Of a stretch of 8,244 nt of DNA, positions 1-5,525 are shown piece after piece. Within the stretch, counting starts at the first letter, position 1, and each line of letters starts with the position of its first letter. The notes beneath the pieces were generated by a model. The model saw only the letters and a list, made by a program, of their open reading frames with translations. It did no database searches and had not been told where the DNA came from. The translations under genes and the position numbers were made by a program. The DNA lies in assembly GCA_026986885.1 (NCBI GenBank), contig JALSNT010000533.1, positions 1-8,244 of the forward strand, in the 5' to 3' direction. Origin of the DNA: Desulfobulbaceae bacterium (GTDB lineage Bacteria; Desulfobacterota; Desulfobulbia; Desulfobulbales; Desulfobulbaceae).

Positions 1-80
1 GCGCCGGACTGGTCTTTTACCGTCCGCTTTCGGGAGGTTCTCCGCCCTGTATTTTTTTTTGCAGCGGTTGTTCTGGCCAT
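1..80 (-). CDS. Possible start of a basic, Lys/Arg-rich protein (partial, runs off the left edge)
   Basis: An ATG at 80 reading leftwards opens a frame with no stop to the window edge, about 26 codons. The peptide begins MARTTAAKKNTG and is rich in Lys, Arg and Thr, as in the cytoplasmic N-terminal tail of several bacterial proteins (FtsK-type DNA translocases often start this way), but 26 residues cannot fix a family. It lies downstream of the tandem fhs terminators, so it would need its own promoter. I see no good Shine-Dalgarno in the 15 bases before the ATG, which weakens the call. A competing reading is the tail of a plus-strand gene: frame 1 is open from base 1 to a TAA at 106-108 and has a hydrophobic stretch. 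Only one of the two is likely to be real. Confidence 0.3.
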   Translation of the reverse strand, partial: MARTTAAKKNTGRRTSRKRTVKDQSG

Positions 81-146
81 GAGAAATAAGGATGAATTTC
101 CGGGTTAACTGCTTGCTGTGAGTACGCTATAGAAGTATGATACTAC

Positions 147-187
147 AAAAAAGAAACAGGGTCAAAAGCGGAGATAACTTTTGACCC
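147..187 (-). terminator. Rho-independent terminator, second of a tandem pair downstream of fhs
   Basis: A perfect 10-base inverted repeat (GGGTCAAAAG at 159-168, CTTTTGACCC at 178-187) encloses a 9-base loop. Read on the minus strand, the stem is followed by a T-rich run that includes six T at 152-147. On the plus strand it is followed by GGTTTGC, with no T run, so it points leftwards. It lies 56 bases beyond the fhs stop codon and would act as a backup to the terminator at 197-227. Confidence 0.65.
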
Positions 188-196
188 GGTTTGCTG

Positions 197-227
197 AAAA
201 AAACCGTTTAAACAGATTAAACGGTTT
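197..227 (-). terminator. Rho-independent terminator, first of a tandem pair, just downstream of fhs
   Basis: A perfect 11-base inverted repeat (AAACCGTTTAA at 201-211, TTAAACGGTTT at 217-227) has a 5-base loop and lies 15 bases past the fhs stop codon. On the minus strand the stem runs straight into seven T (203-197, partly inside the stem). The stem is AT-rich with only a CCG core, so it may be leaky on its own, which would explain the second hairpin behind it. Confidence 0.75.
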
Positions 228-242
228 AAGCGGTTTTCCTGT

Positions 243-2006
243 TTAGAATACACCTTTGACTTTTCCGGTTTCCACGTCAACATCGATCCGGCGATAGGCA
301 GGATCAGAGGCCGTTCCCGGCATCAGGCTGATGGCACCGGCCACCGGCACGACAAAACCCGCACCTTTGTAGGTGAGGATATCGCGAATGGGCAGGGTCC
401 AGCCTCTGGGTACCCCTTTGAGCCTGGGGTCATGGGAAAGGGAGAGATGGGTCTTCACCATGCAGGTGGTCATTTCTTTCATTTCCGGATCGGCCTCAAT
501 GCGTTTCAGCTTGGCAGCCGCTTCCGGTGCATAGCTGACACCATCTCCACCGTACACCTCTTTAACGATCAGTTCAATCCGCTCGGAAAGCGGAGTGTCC
601 AGGTCATAGAGGAACTTGAAATCATTGGGTTCTTCGCAGGCATCCACAACCGCATCGGCAAACTCGAGAGCGCCGTCGCCGCCATATTCCCAGTGCCGCG
701 ACAGAGCCACTCGCGCACCGGCGGACTCGGACAGGCGACGGACGGCGGCGATTTCATTGTCGGTATCCGTGTAAAAGGCGTTGATGCAGACCACCGGGTT
801 GATACCGGCTTTTTTGACGGTTTCGATGTGATGGATAAGATTGGCGCAACCCTGTTCAACCCAGCCCACATTTTCCCCCTCATATTCTTTGGGCATGGGC
901 TTGCCGGGAACGGGAATCGGGGCGCCGCCATGACATTTAAGCGCCCTGATGGTGGCAACAATGACGGCACAGTTTGGCTTCAGGCCGGAGTAACGGCATT
1001 TGAGGTTCCAGAATTTTTCAAAGCCGATATCGGCGCCGAAACCTGATTCGGTGATGTTGTAATCGGCAAGTTTCAGGGCGACCCGGTCGGCAATAACCGA
1101 GGATTGGCCGATGGCAATATTGGCAAACGGACCGGCATGGACGATAACCGGTTGGCCCTCCAGGGTCTGCATCATGTTGGGATTGACGGCATCAACCATC
1201 CAGGCGGTCATGGCACCGTCGACTTCCAGGTCGGCAGTGGTGACAGGTCGGTCCTGCTTGTCGTAGGCAACCACGATCCTGCCGATACGTTCCCGCAAGT
1301 CCTTCAGATCGTTGGCAATGGAGAGGATGGCCATGATTTCGGAGCTGACTGCGATGTTAAAGCCGGACTGCATGGTCATGCCGTCCATTTTACCTCCGAT
1401 TCCCATTGTTATGTTACGCAGCGCCTGGGCACAGAAGTCCATGATCCAGCGGAATTCAACTTTTTTGGGATGAATATCCAGCCTTTTCAGGTTACGCATG
1501 GCTAACTGTTCATCGGTGTAGTTGCACTCGTGCTGCATGCGGGCACTCAGTGCCACCATGCCCAGATTATGGGCATTCATGATAGCATTGATATCGCCGG
1601 TCATGCCAAGGGAAAAAGGTGTCAGCGGGATACATTGGGCAAGACCGCCACCGGCAGCCGAACCCTTGATATTCATGGTCGGGCCGCCGGAAGGCTGGCG
1701 GATGGCCCCGATAACGGATTTACCGCGTTTGCCCAGCCCTTGAACAAGTCCCATGGCACAGGTGGATTTACCTTCTCCGAGCGGGGTGGGAGTGATGGCG
1801 GTGACGTCGACATATTTACCGTCCGGTTTGTCTTTAAGTCTGTCAAGAATTTTGCGGTAATCCAGTTTTGCCAGATAATGGCCGTGCGGCAACAGTTCTT
1901 CTTGTTTCAGGCCAAGTTGTTCGCCCAGCTCATAGACCGTTTTCATGCGGCTTTCAGCTTCTTCTGCAATTTCCCAATCCGCGTGCTTGGTGGGATCCAA
2001 AACCAT
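243..2006 (-). CDS. fhs: Formate--tetrahydrofolate ligase (10-formyl-THF synthetase)
   Basis: A 587-residue cytosolic enzyme that joins formate to tetrahydrofolate using ATP, giving 10-formyl-THF for purine synthesis or the methyl branch of the Wood-Ljungdahl pathway. Visible landmarks are the phosphate-binding loop [11 protein letters not shown] (residues 72-82), the first family signature around [10 protein letters not shown] (112-121), the second signature [12 protein letters not shown] (350-361), and an MPG motif near the C-terminus (562-564). Most bacterial homologues are near 555 residues, so this one is slightly long, with an extended N-terminus. The loop reads [10 protein letters not shown], as in eukaryotic C1-THF synthases, rather than the common bacterial TPAGEGKT, and the usual GGGYAQV is GGGLAQC. 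The frame continues upstream of the ATG at 2006, but that start is chosen because AAGGAGGA (2018-2011) sits four bases before it. A candidate promoter lies at 2095-2123. Tandem terminators follow, so fhs may be monocistronic. Confidence 0.96.
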   Translation of the reverse strand: MVLDPTKHADWEIAEEAESRMKTVYELGEQLGLKQEELLPHGHYLAKLDYRKILDRLKDKPDGKYVDVTAITPTPLGEGKSTCAMGLVQGLGKRGKSVIGAIRQPSGGPTMNIKGSAAGGGLAQCIPLTPFSLGMTGDINAIMNAHNLGMVALSARMQHECNYTDEQLAMRNLKRLDIHPKKVEFRWIMDFCAQALRNITMGIGGKMDGMTMQSGFNIAVSSEIMAILSIANDLKDLRERIGRIVVAYDKQDRPVTTADLEVDGAMTAWMVDAVNPNMMQTLEGQPVIVHAGPFANIAIGQSSVIADRVALKLADYNITESGFGADIGFEKFWNLKCRYSGLKPNCAVIVATIRALKCHGGAPIPVPGKPMPKEYEGENVGWVEQGCANLIHHIETVKKAGINPVVCINAFYTDTDNEIAAVRRLSESAGARVALSRHWEYGGDGALEFADAVVDACEEPNDFKFLYDLDTPLSERIELIVKEVYGGDGVSYAPEAAAKLKRIEADPEMKEMTTCMVKTHLSLSHDPRLKGVPRGWTLPIRDILTYKGAGFVVPVAGAISLMPGTASDPAYRRIDVDVETGKVKGVF

Positions 2007-2010
2007 GGGG

Positions 2011-2018
2011 TCCTCCTT
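2011..2018 (-). promoter_or_regulatory. Strong Shine-Dalgarno of fhs
   Basis: AAGGAGGA on the minus strand, four bases before the ATG at 2006, is a near-perfect anti-16S match. It decides the fhs start against the 25 extra in-frame codons upstream, which have no comparable site and whose peptide does not resemble the family. Confidence 0.85.
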
Positions 2019-2094
2019 CAGTGTTAAAAAATGGGGGATACGACATGAGGCAGCCCGGGAAGACTCCAAGGCTGAAAACAAAGATAATTACAAA

Positions 2095-2123
2095 AGGTTA
2101 GCAGATATTTTCCGTAAAGTCAA
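2095..2123 (-). promoter_or_regulatory. Candidate sigma-70-type promoter for fhs
   Basis: Reading leftwards in the 190-base gap between thyX and fhs, TTGACT (2123-2118, five of six consensus bases) is followed after exactly 17 bases by TAACCT (2100-2095, three of six). Transcription would start near 2088, giving a leader of about 80 bases. The -10 is weak, so this is a prediction from spacing and the good -35. The rest of the gap shows only a weak 6-base dyad (AGCTGA 2163-2168, TCAGCT 2183-2188) and no gene. I see no clear terminator after thyX, so read-through into fhs remains possible. Confidence 0.45.
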
Positions 2124-2196
2124 TAAACTCTGCCCGGCAAAAGAGGGAGAGTTTAATTAATGAGCTGAAAAGTATAGAAAAATCAGCTGGTAATGG

Positions 2197-3129
2197 TCAG
2201 GAGAAAACAGGTGAAAAACGCCTGTTGAAATCCTCCTGTAGAGGAATCATGACTTCGCGCATGGACGGTTCTGCCGCCTTTGTTGTCCGCAGCTTAAAAA
2301 TATGCTTCCATTCCAGCAGATTGGCATAAACGATCAGCTCGGTTTTACAGGAATTGGGCAGGACTGTCCTGGCGGCCTGCGGCGTGGAGGTTGCAAGTAG
2401 TTGTAAATACATTTGTTCCGTGTCCTGCATGGCCTTTTTCCAGATATGGTATTCGCTACTGTTTTGTTCAAAAAACATTGGTTCAATAAAGGTTACTTCA
2501 TTGCCGAATTTATCATCACTGTAGCGGCAGTAACGCTGGCTTTCCTGGAGAAAAGAACAGGGGCGATGGCGGACAATTTCATGGGTAACAGCCCGGTTAA
2601 CAATAAATTTTACGGCAATGTGCCGGTGTTTTGCCAGTTGTTCCGGAGGCAGTTGGTCAACCGCGGTAAGTTCTTTTTTTGTCACTGAAATTGAATCATC
2701 GGCCGCAAGACCGTTTTTCGGCAGGATAGTGCTGAAAAAATAGGGATGACGCTCATAAAGAAATGCGCACATGGCCCGCACCACCGCACATTCGGGATGA
2801 AACATGAGCATTTCCCGAAAGGCGCGTACGCTGCCGGTGACCAGCAGAGAGTTGTCATTGATGTCAATAAACAGGTATTTGGGCCGGGTAAAGAACAGTT
2901 CCGCCACCTGCCCCGCATCGGCGCACTGTACCTGGAGTGTAACCACGCCCATTTCAAGGACGGAATTGTGCCCATGTTCCGCCATCCTGGAGACAAAGGG
3001 AAGGGCGGATTCCCTGTTGATCTTGTCTTCGCTTTTATAGCAGATGCGGCCGCAGAACTCGATACGGACGGCCAGGCTTTCCCGGTCTAAATAGTCAAGG
3101 ACTTCAAAGGAGGGTGATACGATTTTCAT
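2197..3129 (-). CDS. thyX: Flavin-dependent thymidylate synthase (ThyX)
   Basis: A 310-residue FAD enzyme that methylates dUMP to dTMP with methylene-THF and a reduced pyridine nucleotide, releasing THF rather than dihydrofolate. The defining RHR-x7-S motif is present as RHRPCSFLQES at residues 187-197, followed by QRYCRYS. Downstream are the substrate-side arginines in ARTVLPNS (R254) and FKLRT (R281), and a final MREV block. It is longer than the classical 220-250-residue ThyX, with extra sequence between about residues 80 and 170. It resembles the longer subfamily I recall from clostridia and phages, though the usual AAHPQMRE reads AAEPSMRE here. The ATG at 3129 has GGAG six bases upstream. 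A TTG at 3150 is the only further start considered and is less likely. It lies 86 bases after nifS on the same strand with no strong terminator between, so it is probably the last gene of a nifU-nifS-thyX transcript. Confidence 0.93.
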   Translation of the reverse strand: MKIVSPSFEVLDYLDRESLAVRIEFCGRICYKSEDKINRESALPFVSRMAEHGHNSVLEMGVVTLQVQCADAGQVAELFFTRPKYLFIDINDNSLLVTGSVRAFREMLMFHPECAVVRAMCAFLYERHPYFFSTILPKNGLAADDSISVTKKELTAVDQLPPEQLAKHRHIAVKFIVNRAVTHEIVRHRPCSFLQESQRYCRYSDDKFGNEVTFIEPMFFEQNSSEYHIWKKAMQDTEQMYLQLLATSTPQAARTVLPNSCKTELIVYANLLEWKHIFKLRTTKAAEPSMREVMIPLQEDFNRRFSPVFS

Positions 3130-3215
3130 TTTTTCTCCAGGGAGCAGCAAGTAAAAAAAATATCGATTATTCTTTTCTTCAAAGGAAGCCTCTATTTCCT
3201 GCCGTGATGACAGTT

Positions 3216-4400
3216 TTATTCATCCTTCCAGAAGGGCGACATGGCTCGCAGGTTGGCAATAATAGTCGGCATTTTGTCGAGGACAATATCAACCTCCTGC
3301 TCTGTATTATAGATGGAAAGACTGAAGCGAATGGAGCCGTGGGCCGCAGTAAACGGGACGCCCATGGCCCGCATTACATGTGAGGGTTCAAGGGAGCCTG
3401 ACGTGCAGGCGGAACCGGATGAGGCACAGATGTTGTATTGATTCATGTGCAGCAGGATAGCCTCGCCTTCAACAAATTCAAAGCTTATATTGGTTGTATT
3501 GGGGAGACGTTTATCCGGGTGTCCATTGAGCATGGATTTTGGAATAGAGGCGAGCAGGCCCCGCTCCAGTTTGTCCCGCAGGAATTTGACCCTGGTGTTT
3601 TCCTCTTCCATGGAGGCGGCGGCCAGCTCACAGGCACGGCCGAGGCCGACAATGGAGGCGACATTTTCCGTGCCGCCGCGTCTGCCCCGCTCCTGATGGC
3701 CGCCGTTTAAGAAGGGAACAAAAGGGGTGCCTTTGCGGATATAGAGTACGCCTACTCCCTTGGGGGCGTGCAGCTTGTGGCCGGAAAGGGAAAGAAAATC
3801 AATGTTGTTTTCCCGCATATTTATTGGAATCTTGCCCACGGCCTGGACGGCGTCCGTGTGAAAGAGCATACCACGCTCGGCAGCCATGGCTGCCATCTCC
3901 TCCACAGGAAAAATAACCCCTGTTTCATTATTGGCCCACATGATTGAAATAATGGCCGTGTCATCGGAAAGCGCCTGCTTGTAACTCTCCATATCAAGCA
4001 GGCCGTCCGCGTCGACCATCAACCTGGTGGTACGATGTTTGTGACCGGTGAGCTGGGTCAGGCTTTCGCATAGATTTTTTACCGCCGGGTGCTCAACCCG
4101 GGTGGTAATAACATGCCGTTTTTCAGGATAGGTCTGCAGGGCCGACAAAATGGCAGTGGAATCACTTTCCGTGCCGCAGCTTGTAAAGACGATTTCTTCG
4201 GGGTCGGCACCCAAAAGTTCGGCTACCTGTGCACGGGCCTTTTCTATCGCCCGCCCGACCATGCCGCCGAAAGTATGCATTGATGAGGGATTTCCGTAAC
4301 AGTCGGTCAGAAAGGGCATCATGGTGTCGACCACCTCCGGCGCGATACGGGTGGTGGCATTATTATCCATGTAGATGACCTTGTCACTTTGACAGTTCAT
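3216..4400 (-). CDS. nifS: Cysteine desulfurase, NifS type
   Basis: A 394-residue PLP enzyme that takes sulfur from L-cysteine as an enzyme persulfide and passes it to the NifU scaffold. Visible residues: MDNNATT near the N-terminus (11-17), H104 in VEHPAV, the NNETG block (157-161), D183 in HTDAVQAVG, the PLP lysine K209 in SLSGHKLHAPKG, GRRGGTENV (239-247), and the persulfide cysteine C332 in SSGSACTSGSLEPSHV. The SACTSGSLEPSHV form is typical of group I NifS/IscS enzymes, and length is normal for NifS. The start ATG shares one base with the TAA of nifU (TAATG), and AGGAGGA lies in the nifU tail seven bases upstream, so translation is probably coupled to nifU and yields matched amounts of the two partners. 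It could be called iscS, but the adjacent three-domain NifU favours nifS. Confidence 0.95.
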   Translation of the reverse strand: MNCQSDKVIYMDNNATTRIAPEVVDTMMPFLTDCYGNPSSMHTFGGMVGRAIEKARAQVAELLGADPEEIVFTSCGTESDSTAILSALQTYPEKRHVITTRVEHPAVKNLCESLTQLTGHKHRTTRLMVDADGLLDMESYKQALSDDTAIISIMWANNETGVIFPVEEMAAMAAERGMLFHTDAVQAVGKIPINMRENNIDFLSLSGHKLHAPKGVGVLYIRKGTPFVPFLNGGHQERGRRGGTENVASIVGLGRACELAAASMEEENTRVKFLRDKLERGLLASIPKSMLNGHPDKRLPNTTNISFEFVEGEAILLHMNQYNICASSGSACTSGSLEPSHVMRAMGVPFTAAHGSIRFSLSIYNTEQEVDIVLDKMPTIIANLRAMSPFWKDE

Positions 4401-5239
4401 TATTTATCCTCCTCTTCAACAATCAGGCTGTCGGTAACCTGCTCGCGCAGCTTTTTCTCTACGTATTCTTTTAAGGTGGTCCGTGATGATTGGCAACCGG
4501 AACAGGCCCCGCGCAGAGACACGGTAACAAAATCGCCGTCCACATCCACAAGTTCAATGTCACCGCCGTCTTTTTTCAGGGTGGGCTTGATTTCCCGCTC
4601 CAGTACCTGCTCGATTTTTTTAATTTTCTGCAGGGTGGTCATCCGCTGGTCTTTATGGGGCCGGGTTTTTTCGGCAGCAATACCCTCCACAGTCTGCTGG
4701 AGAATTTCACGCAGTCTGTCTTCACATTTTCCGCAGCCGCCACCGGCCTTGGTAAAGTTGGTGATTTCTTCCACCGAGCGCAGGTCCGATTCTTTAATGG
4801 CCCTGATAATTTCAAGATCCGTCACCCCAAAACATTCGCAGACGACTTCTCCTTCGGCCATGGGAAGGATAACCCCTTTGTAATCGGCAATGGCGGCTTC
4901 CAGTGCCTCACGCCCCATAACCGAGCAGTGCATTTTTTCCTTTGGCAGGCCGCCTAAAGCTTCGGCGATGTCTTCATTGGTGATTTTAGCTGCTTCGTCA
5001 ATAGACATGCCTTTGATGATTTCCGTCAGTACGGAAGATGAGGCAATGGCCGATGCGCAGCCGAAGGTTTTAAATTTGGCATCGGTTATTATTCCATTTT
5101 CGTCCACCTTGATCGTCAGTTTCAGTGCGTCGCCGCAGGATAGGGAGCCAACATCGCCGGTGCCGCTGGGATTTTCCAGTTCTCCGACATTTTGTGGATT
5201 CATGAAATGTTGTTGTACTTTATCCGTATATTCCCACAT
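4400..5239 (-). CDS. nifU: Fe-S cluster scaffold NifU, full three-domain form
   Basis: A 279-residue scaffold on which [2Fe-2S] and [4Fe-4S] clusters are built from NifS sulfur and handed to apo-proteins. All three domains are complete. The N-terminal IscU-like domain (about 1-125) has C35 and D37 in SCGD, C61 in FGCAS, and H104-C105 in KMHCSV. The central BFD-like [2Fe-2S] domain (about 130-180) has CEC at 134-136 and CGKC at 169-172. The C-terminal Nfu domain (about 205-275) has the C246-x2-C249 pair in RGACSGCQSS. The frame runs 64 codons further upstream, but the start is the ATG at 5239, where the family-typical MWEYTDKV begins and AAGGAA lies about six bases before. It is first in the nifU-nifS operon and is transcribed divergently from ppsA. 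With no nif structural genes here, a general Fe-S role is the likelier job. Confidence 0.96.
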   Translation of the reverse strand: MWEYTDKVQQHFMNPQNVGELENPSGTGDVGSLSCGDALKLTIKVDENGIITDAKFKTFGCASAIASSSVLTEIIKGMSIDEAAKITNEDIAEALGGLPKEKMHCSVMGREALEAAIADYKGVILPMAEGEVVCECFGVTDLEIIRAIKESDLRSVEEITNFTKAGGGCGKCEDRLREILQQTVEGIAAEKTRPHKDQRMTTLQKIKKIEQVLEREIKPTLKKDGGDIELVDVDGDFVTVSLRGACSGCQSSRTTLKEYVEKKLREQVTDSLIVEEEDK

Positions 5240-5321
5240 GATAGTTCCTTTATGGTAGAGTATTACTGTATCGGAAGGCAGACACGGCAGTTGTTCCTTC
5301 CTGTTTTTTCTGATAAAGACT

Positions 5322-5350
5322 ACTCTAAGGAAGAAAATCCATTTCGGCAA
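5322..5350 (-). promoter_or_regulatory. Candidate sigma-70-type promoter for nifU-nifS-thyX
   Basis: On the minus strand TTGCCG (5350-5345, four of six) and TAGAGT (5327-5322, four of six) are separated by exactly 17 bases. The start of transcription would be near 5315, leaving a leader of about 75 bases that includes the GGAAGG/CCTTCC hairpin. TAGAGTA overlapping the -10 recurs in inverted orientation about 60 bases downstream, which could be part of an operator. Both hexamers are mediocre, so this is tentative. Confidence 0.35.
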
Positions 5351-5448
5351 GCATCTATTTATCAATTTAAACGGAAATCCGGAGGGGCACGGCGACGATA
5401 GTTTTTTGGGGGCAGGGTAATGCCCAGGCAAAGAAATGATTGTTTGGG

Positions 5449-5477
5449 TTGACCGGAAGAGAAAAATTTTTTATTGA
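5449..5477 (+). promoter_or_regulatory. Candidate sigma-70-type promoter for ppsA
   Basis: TTGACC (5449-5454, five of six consensus bases) is followed after 17 bases by TATTGA (5472-5477, three of six). Transcription would begin near 5484, about 40 bases before the ppsA ATG. An alternative, TTGATA at 5474-5479 with TAAATT at 5498-5503, lies nearer the gene but leaves little leader. The GC-rich dyad at 5410-5425 sits about 25 bases upstream of the -35, where an activator might bind. Confidence 0.4.
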
Positions 5478-5512
5478 TAGAGATTGGAGAATATATCTAA
5501 ATTTATACCAGC

Positions 5513-5519
5513 AAGGGAG
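5513..5519 (+). promoter_or_regulatory. Shine-Dalgarno deciding the ppsA start
   Basis: AAGGGAG lies six bases before the ATG at 5526. It supports that start over an in-frame TTG at 5484, which would add 14 residues (ENISKFIPAREKK-like) that do not match the family's usual N-terminus. Confidence 0.7.
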
Positions 5520-5525
5520 AAAAAG

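Larger units (their letters stand above)
5240..5525. other. Divergent intergenic region between nifU and ppsA
   Basis: This 286-base gap holds the regulatory DNA for both operons and no convincing gene. Besides the two candidate promoters listed separately it has a 6-base dyad (GGAAGG 5273-5278, CCTTCC 5296-5301) that would fold in the nifU leader, a TAGAGTA at 5256-5262 whose reverse complement recurs at 5321-5327 over the proposed nifU -10, and a compact dyad GGGCA-GGGTAA-TGCCC at 5410-5425. I looked for known riboswitch cores and for an IscR-type operator and could not match one. Confidence 0.6.

Noticed and set aside
1..60. Possible plus-strand terminator (GGGAGG 32-37, CCGCCC 42-47, T run 52-60)
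   Set aside because: The stem has an A-G mismatch in only six pairs with a 4-base loop, and the gene it would terminate is not established. The T run is equally explained as Lys codons on the minus strand.
432..1046. 204-codon open frame on the plus strand
   Set aside because: It lies wholly opposite fhs, whose motifs prove the minus-strand reading. It has no family features and is a shadow frame.
2206..2226. Hairpin AACAGG/CCTGTT at the end of thyX
   Set aside because: It lies inside the last ten codons, has six pairs and a 9-base loop, and is followed only by a short T run. Too weak to call as the thyX terminator.
5421..5445. GCCTGGGCA on the minus strand, resembling the 3' core of the ZTP (pfl) riboswitch
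   Set aside because: No matching 5' core (GGGTCGTG...CTGGCG type) lies upstream, and the downstream gene is nifU rather than a folate or purine gene.
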